DNA from: Xanthoparmelia taractica
Lineage: Eukaryota > Ascomycota > Lecanoromycetes > Lecanorales > Parmeliaceae
NCBI GenBank assembly: GCA_033085395.1
Contig: JANQBS010000298.1
Coordinates: 1 to 43,706, forward strand
Length of the DNA: 43,706 nucleotides
Direction: 5' to 3'
The translations under genes were made by a program, and so were the position numbers. Under the pieces are notes generated by a model that did not search any database, was not told the DNA's origin, and saw only the letters and a list, made by a program, of their open reading frames with translations. Of the stretch, positions 25,274 through 35,500 are shown piece after piece. Position 1 is the stretch's first letter. Each line of letters opens with the position of its first letter.

Positions 25274-25751
25274 ATTATTAAATCTTATTTTAAAAACGAC
25301 TCTCGCGTAGAAATCTTATAATTAGTTAAATATAGTTACAAGAATTTTATTTAATTATTTTATTTTATTTCTATATATATTCTTCGATCTTATAATTTTT
25401 AATTTTTAATATATATCTATTAAATTTAAAAGAAACTTTTTAAAATAATCGGTTTTTAATAAAAAATAAAATATTTATATAAGATATTAAAACGAATATT
25501 AATATCTTTCTCTTTTTAATATAATTATTTTTAGTCTTTATATTAATTTATTTTTTATAAAAGATAAGAAAAGATATAGAGAGAAATTCTTCGCGCTAAT
25601 CGTATTAAAGTTTAAAATCTATTAATTTTAAATCTTATATAAACCACTCTATATTTAAAAAAACTCTCTTTAATAATAATTTCGATTTTTATATTAATTA
25701 CTCGACTTTTATAGAGAATAAAGAATCTATAAGAATACGCTCGAGAAGAAG

Positions 25752-25875
25752 TATTGAAATTCGAATTACGTGATTAGATCACATGACACGCTAAGGCGTG
25801 CCTTATAATCTCACTTTCCTAGCTAGTACTCCTTAGCCAATATAACTACTACGTGTTCTACTTTATATTCTAACA
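25752..25875 (+). repeat. 3' LTR of copia-B
   Basis: 124 bp. A purine run (GAGAAGAAG) lies just before it. Compared with the copia-A LTRs both CACGTG palindromes are broken by transitions (TACGTG, CACATG), while the right end TAACA is intact. Confidence 0.92.
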
Positions 25876-26968
25876 CTTCTACTAGAATTCTATTAGAATT
25901 AAACTATTCTTCTACTTAACTATTTAACTACTTAAATACTTATTATATATATAAATATAATATATAAGAGCGTATACTTTTTTTATTCTTATTAGTACTA
26001 TTATAAATTCTTAATATTTTTATTTTAAAATTATATTTCTAATAAGTACTTAAACTTAAGAAAGAAACTTCTTAACTTACTTAATAGTAGACTACTTAAG
26101 AAGTCGAATCTTCTATAGAAAGAATTATTATTCTCTTATTACTACTTATACTAAGTTATATTACGTAGATACTTAAGAAGTACTTATTCTCTATCGTCTT
26201 TATAGAAAATATATTAATTTCCGATTTGATAACCGGAAAGATATGAAATATACTAGTATATATATCTATCGGGAATTCGAAATAGTATGAATTCGATATT
26301 TAAAATAGAATCGAGAAAGTTAAATCCCATACTCTTAAAAGAATATAGAATTTTTTATAGATTCTATACGAACTAAATAGTAACTTAAGTTTATTCGAGT
26401 TAGCGTATACTCTATTCGAACTAGCGCGTATCTATTCGGGTTAGTCTAATACTCGAATAGACTTAGCGTATTACGTAAGTAGATATTATTCTATTCTATT
26501 TTATATCTTTCTAATTACTATTTCTATTTCTTAGACTTTAACTATAATAGTAATAATAATAAAAAAATTTAAAAACTAAAGAGAAGAACTTATTATTTAA
26601 TATTTAAAAAGTATTATAAAATTATTTAAACTCTAAAGAAAATTATATTATATTATATTATCTAATCATTAAAATAGAATAAAAAATATAGCGATTAAAA
26701 AATATAAGAATAAATATAAGAATATTATAAATTTTTTAACTCTAATATAATTATACTTAGAAAGAGTTATTAGCAATATTTATTAAATATTATATATTTA
26801 TAAATTAGAATAGAAATCGTATACGAAGAATTATTAATAAAGTTTAACAAATATAATAATATTATTAACTATATTAAATAAGATAGTTTAAATATATAAT
26901 AGATTTTAATCTTCTATTTAATATAAATAATAAAGAAAATATCTCGAATTAATTAATTTAATTTTTTA
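25876..26968. other. Unidentified AT-rich DNA with short degenerate repeats
   Basis: No gene recognised. A TATTCGAGTTAGCGTA-like unit recurs imperfectly around 26390-26475. At about 26230-26340 there is faint similarity (CCGGAAAGATATGAAATATAC, then ATCCCATACTC) to the left part of the element at 41443, possibly a decayed relative. Confidence 0.35.
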
Positions 26969-26970
26969 TA

Positions 26971-27031
26971 CGAAGATCTGTATTGAAAGTCCCGCACATG
27001 CGCTAAAACTCTTGGTATTCTTGGCATGCTT
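26971..27031. repeat. Left terminal inverted repeat of the mariner element
   Basis: About 61 bp, pairing with 28739-28799 read in reverse complement. It ends in two near-copies of a CTTGGCATT unit. Confidence 0.85.
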
Positions 27032-27199
27032 GGCAAATCTTTTAAATTTCTCGAATATCAATACTTTCTACTTAGTAGCGATATCAATACTATATATACG
27101 GGTTACATATATACGAAGTATATATATATTATAGCAACGTTATCACTATATATAAAAAGTATATATATCTTATTAAGAGTCGCGATATTAAATTATTAA

Positions 27200-28550
27200 T
27201 ATGAAAGTATATTAGTCTACGAGAAAAGAAGAAGAGTTCTATTAATTTTCTATTATATATAATTTATATAGTAATTATAGAAAGAAGTTCTCTCTATATT
27301 CTTTATATTAACATATTTATAAATAAGACTTAGATTAATAACGAAATTAGACTTTAGATACTTACTTTAATAAAAGCTAAAATTATTATTAAGATTATTA
27401 TTATTATTATCGAGATTTCTTATTTTACTATTAATTATCTATAAAAATAAGCTCGTAATAAAAAATATAATCTTAATAATTTTAAGAAATTGCTATTTTT
27501 ATACGTAAATACTATATCTAAATCTAAACGATTTTTAATTATTATTCTCGAACTTAAGAATATTATTTTAATTATTATATGAAAGAATTGCTATAATTGT
27601 AAAAAGACTTCGTTTATACTTATTATCGAATAAGAAATCTTATCTATAATAGTATTACAAGTATTTAAACGTAATAACTTTCGATCTTATAAAATAATTA
27701 AAAAATCGTTTCTTATAAAGATTATAATAAAAGTTTAATACTAATTCGCTTTGCGATATAAAAATTAAATTATAGAATAATAAAAGAACGTTATTTTAAG
27801 TAACGAAATAAGTGTAATTCTAAATTCTCGGCGTGAGAGAGTGCGAGTTTAACGTTAATCTTACGAAGTCTTTATTAAATTAATTATACGACGTTATTTC
27901 GTAGATATTATAAAATTTATATTTAAGATTATTTTTTCTTAATAAGAAGAAATTATGTTATATCTAAAGAATCGAAGTAATTAAAGAAAAGAAAATATAT
28001 ATTAAGAATCTCGCGACTATTAATAAGACTTTAAAGACTAAGTGCAAGTTAATTTAAAAACTTAAAATTAATCTATAATATATAGACTTACGAAATCTTT
28101 CTAATAAAAAATCTAAGTAATATTTAAATATAAAGATTAGAAAAATTATTATTAATAAAAAGAAGAAGGAAATTAATTAATATCGCTATTAAAAAAAGAT
28201 CTAAAATTCTAAAATTCTCGAATTTTACACGCTTATTAAATATAGATTCTTATTTTAAAGCTTTTAAAATATACTTAGAAATATAAATTAGATAGATCTA
28301 ACATTATAGTTATAAAGAATAAGATTTCAATACACGTATCTAAGTATTAAATCTTAGTCTTTATAATTATAAATATTCTTAAATACTCTAATATAATAAC
28401 TCGTCGAATCTTAATATAATTAAATCGTATTAATTCTAAATAAAGCGTTAAATTATTTAAAATAATATATTAAAAATTCGAAAGAAGATCGAAAAGCGAT
28501 AAATTTATTATTAAAATAAAGAGCTTACTTAAGAGAGAGTTTAGGGATAA
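27200..28550 (+). pseudogene. Decayed Tc1/mariner transposase
   Basis: Transposase of the DDE/D type that cut and pasted the element. Reading through stops, the block around the first catalytic residue is clear. VILSNEISVILNSRRERVRV (27790-27849) corresponds to a family text with SDE...G.RRG..RVWR, so the first catalytic Asp has become Asn (27802-27804). Some 30 codons on, FIFKIIFS (about 27910-27935) fits MFWGCFS of fungal homologues. The N-terminal helix-turn-helix part and the later catalytic residues could not be placed. Ends are approximate. Confidence 0.75.
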
Positions 28551-28738
28551 ATTAAGCGAATATCTCGATATATTACTAAAGTTATTCGTTTACGAGGCGG
28601 TAATAAGTATTGAAAAGACCGTGTAGAGAAGGATATACGATTCTATAATGCTACTAAGCGAGCAAATAACTATATTTGTAACTACATAAAGAATGTTTAT
28701 TAGATTATAAGACTATATAAGGTTTTGATAGGAATCTT

Positions 28739-28799
28739 AAGAATGCCAAGAATGCCAAGATTTTTAGCGCATGTGCAGGACTTTTGGTGCAGACCTCCG
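28739..28799. repeat. Right terminal inverted repeat of the mariner element
   Basis: Less mutated of the two ends. Its reverse complement starts CGGAGGTCTGCACC and matches 26971-27031. Confidence 0.85.
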
Positions 28800-28801
28800 T
28801 A

Positions 28802-28984
28802 CGTAAGATAGAAGCGTAATTCGCTATAAGATAATAGAAAAATTTGGGTCTCAGCTAGTTAGAAGCGATATTAGCAGTAGAAACACCTTCTAAATTCTAA
28901 GCGGGTCGCCGTTTTCCCGATGTTTGATAGGTGTTGGCTTCACCACAGTCATATTATACACATCACCGCTCTTTGCTGCATGCC
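28802..28984 (-). other. 3' flank of the carrier gene
   Basis: Transition from AT-rich to balanced composition between the mariner element and the stop codon of the carrier gene. It presumably holds the 3' untranslated region; no polyadenylation signal could be fixed. Confidence 0.5.
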
Positions 28985-30109
28985 TTATTTCCTTGTTAGC
29001 TTCACAAGTATCTTTTTCCGCGCTTGCACGCTTATCTCGTAGAGTGCGTCCTTAAACGCAAACAAAAAAGCAGCTGTAATAACGCTTTGGGTAACTTTTG
29101 GTACAATACCCTTATACAGTCCACTACATCCCTCCTCTTTCACAACTCGCCTGAGGCTTTGCATGATGCCCTCCCGCGGAAGCTCTTTACTTGCCACATG
29201 CATCTTGCTCTTCACCGTGATATATGGGTACGTGATACTAGTCGCAAGTAGCTTGCCAATAGCTCCAAGAAAGAAAGCGTCGCGTGGCGTGATTTTCCTC
29301 CGCCTCTCAAGTATATCTTTCAGCTGCTCGAATATCGTATATTGCAAAATCGGATTTACCACCAGAACGAGCGCAGGCAATATCCCTGCGAAAAGAGCAG
29401 AAGGACCCTCGGTTTCGAAAAGTGCCATTAGAGTTGCGAAACTCGATGGTTTTCGTGCTGGCTTGTCAGATATTGTGGAAGATGTGAAAAGTTCCGAAGA
29501 GGAGGAATTTGCTTGGTGAGCAGTCATTCTCGTATTGACCACCCAGATTGGGTTTGTGATGAGAACGGTGGCGCTCCCCGCGATAGCTCCGGTGATCATA
29601 GACTCGACAGTCGTGAGCTTCTTGGACGCGCGGGAGGTACGGACTGCTGCTCGTTCGAAGAAGGCACGGGTCCACTCATACCCTGGGCAAAGACATTGTT
29701 AGCTGGCAAGACTGACGCTGGCTGACCGAAGTTTTCGGGATAGAGAGAAAAATTTACAGTAGTAATAGACAAAATTGGTGACGCTTATGCCAAAAAGGGC
29801 GCTATCAAGGCCCGAGTAGAGACCTCTAACGCCCTCTCGTTGGACGATATGACGAACCGCATCGTATGTAGACGATTGAGCACGTTTAGATTCGACCTGT
29901 GCACGAGTGGAGAGTGTGATGAGCGGGTATCTATGATGGTACTTAGCATTACATTGCGGGGGAAGTAGGAAAGGGGTGGTTTACGTTAGTGTCATGGAGA
30001 GGAGACCCCCGCCGGCGCCTGCGAGCGCGTGAGCAATGTTATCGCCATGCTGGACAGCTGATGTGGTTTGGACCATTGCTATTTCGTTGGGAGTAGGTGA
30101 ACGAGACAT
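28985..30109 (-). CDS. ANT1: Peroxisomal adenine nucleotide carrier (Ant1/Pmp47 type, mitochondrial carrier family), three exons
   Basis: Spliced exons 30109-29985, 29930-29758 and 29682-28985 give 996 nt, 331 residues. The protein is a six-helix carrier expected in the peroxisomal membrane, exchanging ATP for AMP/ADP to feed activation of medium-chain fatty acids inside the organelle. Three tandem repeats are visible. The signature boxes are YPLITLSTR (43-51), NPIWVVNTR (143-151) and YPYITVKSK (251-259), each followed by an EG...L(Y/F).G motif (EGVRGLYSG, EGPSALFAG, EGCSGLYKG). The first box followed by AQVESKRA and the third YPYITVK box are typical of the peroxisomal branch. A serine-rich loop of about 25 residues follows box 2. 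I chose MSRSPTPNEI as start; the frame stays open upstream to 30250, and Met12 (30076) is an alternative. No RIP-type stop is seen. Subfamily is inferred from motifs; substrate is not shown by sequence. Confidence 0.93.
29683..29757 (-). other. Intron 2 of the carrier gene (75 bp)
   Basis: On the minus strand it begins GTAAAT and ends CCCAG, with the canonical fungal branch site GCTAAC at 29698-29703. Removing it joins VYYY to WYEWTRAFF in frame, the Trp codon being split (phase 1). Confidence 0.94.
29931..29984 (-). other. Intron 1 of the carrier gene (54 bp)
   Basis: On the minus strand it begins GTAAAC and ends ATAG. A TGCTAAGT branch-like site lies about 20 bases before the 3' end. Removing it restores the box-1 motif TYPLITLSTR across the junction (phase 2). 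Confidence 0.93.
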
Positions 30110-30254
30110 TATTTCATTGATGTATTTGCAATGCGGGGCTAGAACAGGTCCGGGAATGCTGCGGAGAAGGAGACTTGACGTACCGTGTTCGATTTGGACC
30201 AATCCGTTTTTATTATTTGAACCACCGAAATCAAAATCATGAATCATCAACCAA
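30110..30254 (-). promoter_or_regulatory. Short promoter and 5' leader of the carrier gene, with a CCAAT box
   Basis: Only about 145 bp of balanced-GC DNA lie upstream of the chosen start before AT-rich decayed DNA resumes. It contains CCAAT on the plus strand at 30199-30203 (ATTGG relative to the gene), about 90 bp before the ATG, and a pyrimidine-rich run on the coding strand (about 30150-30180) of the kind found near fungal transcription starts. No CCTCGG-type fatty-acid-response site was found in this interval. Confidence 0.45.
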
Positions 30255-30349
30255 CTTCATTTCAACTTTATCGTATACAACATCTATATATTTAATCGAT
30301 CTTATACACCTTTAAGTATAATTCTAGTAGTATATATATTATACTTCGT

Positions 30350-30400
30350 ATATAATAATAATAATAATAAAAATAAATATAAATACAAATATAAATATAG
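30350..30400. repeat. Low-complexity AT microsatellite
   Basis: A run of ATA/ATAATA units (about 30351-30370) grades into AAATATAAATAC-type repeats. It marks the change from the gene island to transposon DNA. Confidence 0.7.
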
Positions 30401-32052
30401 ATTATTAATTACTAGTAGAATAATTTATAAATAAATATTTAAACTTATTAAAATACATATATATATTTTAAAATTTTAATAATAAGAAAAAAAAATAAAG
30501 ATTAGTTATTAAGTAATAAGAGAAATATAATAATTAATAAAAATAATATTAAATAAATAATTATTAAATAAGATAATAGTAGTTTATTTATCTTTAATAT
30601 TTATATTGATTATAATATTAATATTATAATAATATTATTATTAATTATATATTATAGAGATTTATTAAATTTAAAAAGAATTTAACTATAATAATTTCGA
30701 ATAAGATATAAATATATTAAGTATAAAATAATAATAAGACGCTAGTTTATTAAAAGTTAGCGTAAAATCTCTTTATTCGAAAGTAGATTAATACTTTAAA
30801 TATATAAACTAATAATAAATATTTATAATAGTTTATTTAAAAGTAAAAGTAATTTTTTAGTAAAGTAATTTAAAATATTAATAGAAATATAATAAGTTAT
30901 TTTAATAATAGTATTATAATAGACAATAGACGAGAAGGCGTTTAAAAGACGAAGGTTAATTATCGAGAATTGAAAGAGAGACGAATAGCTATTTAAATAG
31001 CTTTATAGAGTAAATAATATTTATAATAATAGTAGAAAATAGAGTAGAAAAGACTTAGCGAAGTATAAGATAATAATATAATTAATTATATTAAACTAGA
31101 AGAAAAACGCGAAAAAGCGAATACCTAATAAAGAGAATATATTATATAATAATCTAAACGCGAAAATATAAAAAAGATATAGAAGCGTATTAATCTAAAT
31201 AAAATATATGCTTTAAAAGATTATAGAGAAGAATATAAGAAAGAGAGTAAAAAAAGCGATTCGAATAAAAAATACTCGACTTTTAATACGCTATAAAAGC
31301 AATCTATTAAGAAATAGAGTCTTCTTAGTAAGAAACTAAAATTAGAGAAACTTATTTAAAGATAATAATATAATCTCTTTATCTTCGTCTCTATAGATTC
31401 TTAACGCTTTAATAAAATAAATTAAATTAAGATAACTTTTAATTAAAAATTAATAATAAATAAAAAAGAGAGTTATTAGTTAAAAAAATAATAGTATATT
31501 AATAAAAGCGCTAAAAAGCGCGACTTATATATAATTGAAATAGATTATCGCGATAAATAGATTATATAGTAGAAATCTATTAGTATAGATAATATTAGAA
31601 GAAAGAAAAAAGAGACTAAAGCGAGATATTATATAGATAATATATACTTTGAAATTAATAAAAATAATTAAAAGTCGTTTTCTATAATATAATATTAAAT
31701 AAGAATAAATATATTTAAAAAGAATAAGTAAATAGCGATTAAGAGAAAGATTAAGAAGAATAATAAAAGACTATACTTAAGACTTAATATAATATTAATA
31801 TATTAAATCGAAAGAGCTTGTTAGCTAAAGAATAAAAGAGAAGAAAAGCGCTATTTATCGCTAATAGTATATATCGCTAATCTTAATATAGCTAACGAAC
31901 TAATAAAGAGCGAAGCGATTAAAAGTCGCGAGATAAAGAGAGTCGAACGATTTAATTTAAATAGTCTTCTTAATTTTATACTTTAAGTACTAGAAATATA
32001 AATATATATCTCGCTTATATAGAAACTTAACTAGATATATAAAATATAAATA
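30401..32052 (+). mobile_element. 5' part of a Tad1-like LINE with decayed ORF1
   Basis: Joined to 39708-40850 by removal of Gypsy-C and its duplication. The plus strand reads as a lysine/arginine-rich, hydrophilic decayed protein (for example RKSRKDLAKY-like text near 31040 and VYIANLNIANELIKSEAIKS near 31868-31925), as expected for an ORF1 nucleic-acid-binding protein. No zinc knuckle was identified. The true 5' end is unknown. The LINE call comes from the endonuclease at 40170-40820. Confidence 0.6.
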
Positions 32053-32213
32053 TATAACAGCAATGGGGGTGTATGGTTAGTCAAGTGAGTGTGTAAGTCT
32101 TGATTATTCTAAGTTGGAAAATTCTATTTAAGTCAGCCTGCCAAGCACTTTCCCTTAGTCAAGCACTTGCCTTAGCCGATCTTGATTGGCTTGGCAAGTG
32201 CGATTTCGTGATA
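32053..32213 (-). repeat. 3' LTR of Gypsy-C (left end)
   Basis: 161 bp, from TATAACAGCAATGGGGG (TG to TA at the tip) to CGTGATA. It contains a 9-bp-stem hairpin, GCACTTGCC (32163-32171) with GGCAAGTGC (32193-32201), with a further AGCC/GGCT pairing inside the loop. Confidence 0.93.
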
Positions 32214-32591
32214 GTATCCACCGAAATAGAAGAAAAAGCGAGCGATCTCGCTTGCTATATACATGTTGAAGTATATAGAAAAAATCTAAGTAAACCCGTT
32301 AATGGTAGCATACTAAAATTGACGGGAAGTTAGTGGCAGTGACGTCTTTTCGACGGCCGAATCATATAGTTAGAATATTAGTTAGTTTCTTTATATCACA
32401 AAATAACGATCATGTATTGCTCTCTTTAATAATTACACAAACGTTATCGAGTAGAGGAAAATATTTCTCGATCGATAATACTCGTTAAACGTTTGAATGC
32501 AGCGATAAGATGAGTAGGTGTAGTGTAGCGTTATTTAGATGTAGTATTGCTATGATATTAAGTGTGTTTCCTTGAATACTTTTTACTTTAT

Positions 32592-35500
32592 TCACAAAGG
32601 TATTAATGAAGTAGCGATATCATGCTTTCTAAGACGACCTCTCCTTTTTGCGGGCAAGTTTGGCTGGGAAGGCGGAGATGCGATTGTAGAAGTGAGTGTA
32701 GATGTAGGCGTAGGTGTAATAGCTCGAATTCTAGCTACTTTCTCCTTATATTCCTTCATCAACTTAAGAACATTATTAAGATTCTTGATATTATATTTAG
32801 AATTATATTTAGAATTATATTTCTTTTATCTTATTAGATATTCTATAATTAGATTATATTCTTTCTTAATAATTCGTTTATTAAGAAGTTATTCGATTTC
32901 TAAATTAATAGTGCTATTATTATTAATAGAAATAGACGAGATATATTAAGGTCGAGGGCATTAAAAAGAATCGTTCTCTAACGTAGAATAGAACTTTAAT
33001 TATACTATTATAAAAATAGAATACACTCTTTATTCTATAAAAATAATAAGTTTATAGATAAGTTTATCTATTTTATTTATTATCTAAAAAGAATTATTAT
33101 ATTATTATAATAGCTTATCAATAATATCAAGAATAGAGAAAATTTTATAGTCTTTATATAATCGAAGAAGCGTTTATTCTCTTACTCTAAGAAATATTAA
33201 TTAATACTTTCTATTATAATAAAATTTTTTAAACATTTAAGTAAAATTGATAATATCTTTAATTATAATTCGTGTAGAGACGTAATCAATTTTAATTAAT
33301 AAACGAAGTAAATTTAAAGATTTATTTAAAGTAAAATTATAGATTACTTCGCTTAATATAGTTTTATTCTTAAAAGAGACGAAATTATTTAAGAAGATTT
33401 ATATTCGTAATAGAATTTTCGATTATAAAGAAGATTTATTAAAAACATATACGAAGTATCTCAAAACTATCTTAATAGTTTAATTAATACGTTCGCTCGT
33501 ATTATTAATTTACGAATAATAGATTATTAAATAAAGTAAAGAAATCTTTAACAATTTGAAAAGCGATTTCTAAAGCTTCGAAAGAAATTTTCTATCTCGA
33601 TCGCTAATAATAACTTTTAAGAAATCTTAATTAATAATATTAAGTTAATTTAAAAGTGCTTTTACTTGATTAGATACTTTTTAAGTTAACTTATTAAAAA
33701 TTAATTAAATAATTTTTATAAATTTATAAATAATAGATATAATATAATTTAATTTATAATTTAATAGAGATAATATTAGAATAAAATTAATAGTTAGAGT
33801 ATAAAAAGACACGAGCGGAGATGAGATTGGCTATAAGCTATCGTAAGGTGCGTGTCTTCTTATCTATAGAACTAAATACTTCGAATAATATCGGATAAAG
33901 TCTTATAGATACTTTATGATTTTATAAATATATTAAAATAATATAACGATTTCATAGCATCTTTGAAAGCTAGAATATTCTTTTTTATATATTAAAGTGA
34001 GAATATCTTTTATTAGTAAAGTGGGAATATAAAGTCGTTATTAATTAGTATTTTTATTAACATGAAAGATGAGATCTCGCTGCATTTCGTGAGTGAGACT
34101 TTGCTATTCTTGCTGTGATTCTCCTTCCGAATCTCGCTAAAGACTTTGCTATTCTTACTATTAATTCCCTTTCGCTTCCGACCGAGATGAAAAATAGAGA
34201 TTAATATTGGTAGCAAAGAGATGCTTTCCCCAAACGAAAGATAAAGATACTGCGTTCTCGCTAGCTAGACTATTTTTAATATTAAGTTATAAAGAAATTC
34301 TTTTTTAATAATTATTCTCTTAATAGTCTTAAATATACTTCTCATGAAATAAAGTATTTATTTCTATCAAGCTTACGATATATAGAGTATTTAACTTCGA
34401 ATAATAATGAGATAGCGAATTATTCTTATTTAGACTTATAAGTCTTGAAAGAGCATTAGATATAATATGCTCTTTGTTAGGTTTATAAGAGATAGCTAGA
34501 TTAAATTACCTTAAGAATTAAATAGCTCGAATTAAACGAACATTTATTCTTATTATTAATGTGATTAAAATAATCGAATTTTACTTTATAATATTAATAA
34601 TAATAGAGTAATCGATCTATATTCTTATAGAATACTTTAAAAATTCGATTATATATCTTATTTTCTTTAGATATCAAATAAGACTAGTAATCTTCAATTC
34701 CGTAGACTAGTAATTTCTTTCTATTATAGTTAAAAGCCTTAATAGAAAAAGAATAGGCTTCATCTCTACACGAGAGAGTTATTTGTTACTCTTATACATA
34801 TTTAATTTAATATAAGTATTCGATTTAACATGAGCATTTAATTTAACATGAAAGACTATCGTCTTAAAATCAAACTTCTTTAAGACATCTAAGTTAATTT
34901 ATAAAGTTCGAATATTATTTAAAATATATAAAAATTATTAATTAAGATAGTGCTTCTTAGAGAGGCTAAAAAGAAGTTAATTGCTTCTTTAAAGCTATAA
35001 ATAACTTTATTCTAGAAGAGTGTTATTTTCGCTAACGTTTAAAGTTCGATACTTCTTTAAAAAGTAATATTTTAAGATTTTATAAGAATTATATTAATTA
35101 TATTTAGAAATAAACGTATTAGCGTAAATAGTTAGTTAATTTCAAATAATATTCGAATTCTCTTAATATATCGAGATATTATAAATTCGAAATAATCTTA
35201 AGCTTATCTTCTAAAGAAATCAAGTCGAAAGAATTAACTTTTTTATTTAATAAATTGACGTTGAAATATCTTAAAAAGATTTTTATAAAAGAAATAATAA
35301 TATTAAATCTCACGAAAAGCTTAAATAATGAATAAAGATCTTATAAATACTATTAAAATATTTTAATACTCGTAATTATATTATTAACGTAGACTTTTAC
35401 GTTAAGAATATATCGTAAGATTTTATTAATTTAACGTTAAATATAGATAATCGAATTCATATAATTTATAATCGAAACATTAAAGATTTCTTAATTTCTA

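Larger units (their letters stand above)
24592..25875 (+). mobile_element. 5'-truncated copia element (copia-B): RNase H end, 3' region and LTR
   Basis: Homologous to copia-A from its position 13151 to its end. It includes the decayed RNase H C-terminus (to about 25060), the 3' non-coding region and a 124-bp LTR at 25752-25875 that ends in the undamaged TAACA. The break at 24592 coincides exactly with the outer edge of the Gypsy-B LTR. The missing 5' part of copia-B is not found left of Gypsy-B. A 108-bp insert lies at 25166-25273. Confidence 0.9.
26971..28799 (+). mobile_element. Tc1/mariner DNA transposon, RIP-inactivated
   Basis: Inverted terminal repeats of about 61 bp (26971-27031 and 28739-28799) begin CGRAGRTCTG and share GCACATGCGCTAAAA. 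They differ mostly by transitions. TA lies on both sides (26969-26970 and 28800-28801), the target duplication of this superfamily. The length of 1829 bp and the single decayed transposase inside fit an autonomous-size element. Confidence 0.9.

Noticed and set aside
29024..29725. Several plus- and minus-strand open frames overlapping the carrier gene.
   Set aside because: They are shadows of the carrier exons in other frames; the spliced minus-strand reading gives an uninterrupted family match.
32572..32949. 125-codon plus-strand open frame.
   Set aside because: It is the shadow of the minus-strand integrase C-terminus, which gives recognisable family text and the AT-hook-like tail.
34013..34216. 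67-codon minus-strand open frame.
   Set aside because: It lies inside decayed Gypsy-C pol and gives no legible Gypsy motif on its own; treated as part of the pol pseudogene.
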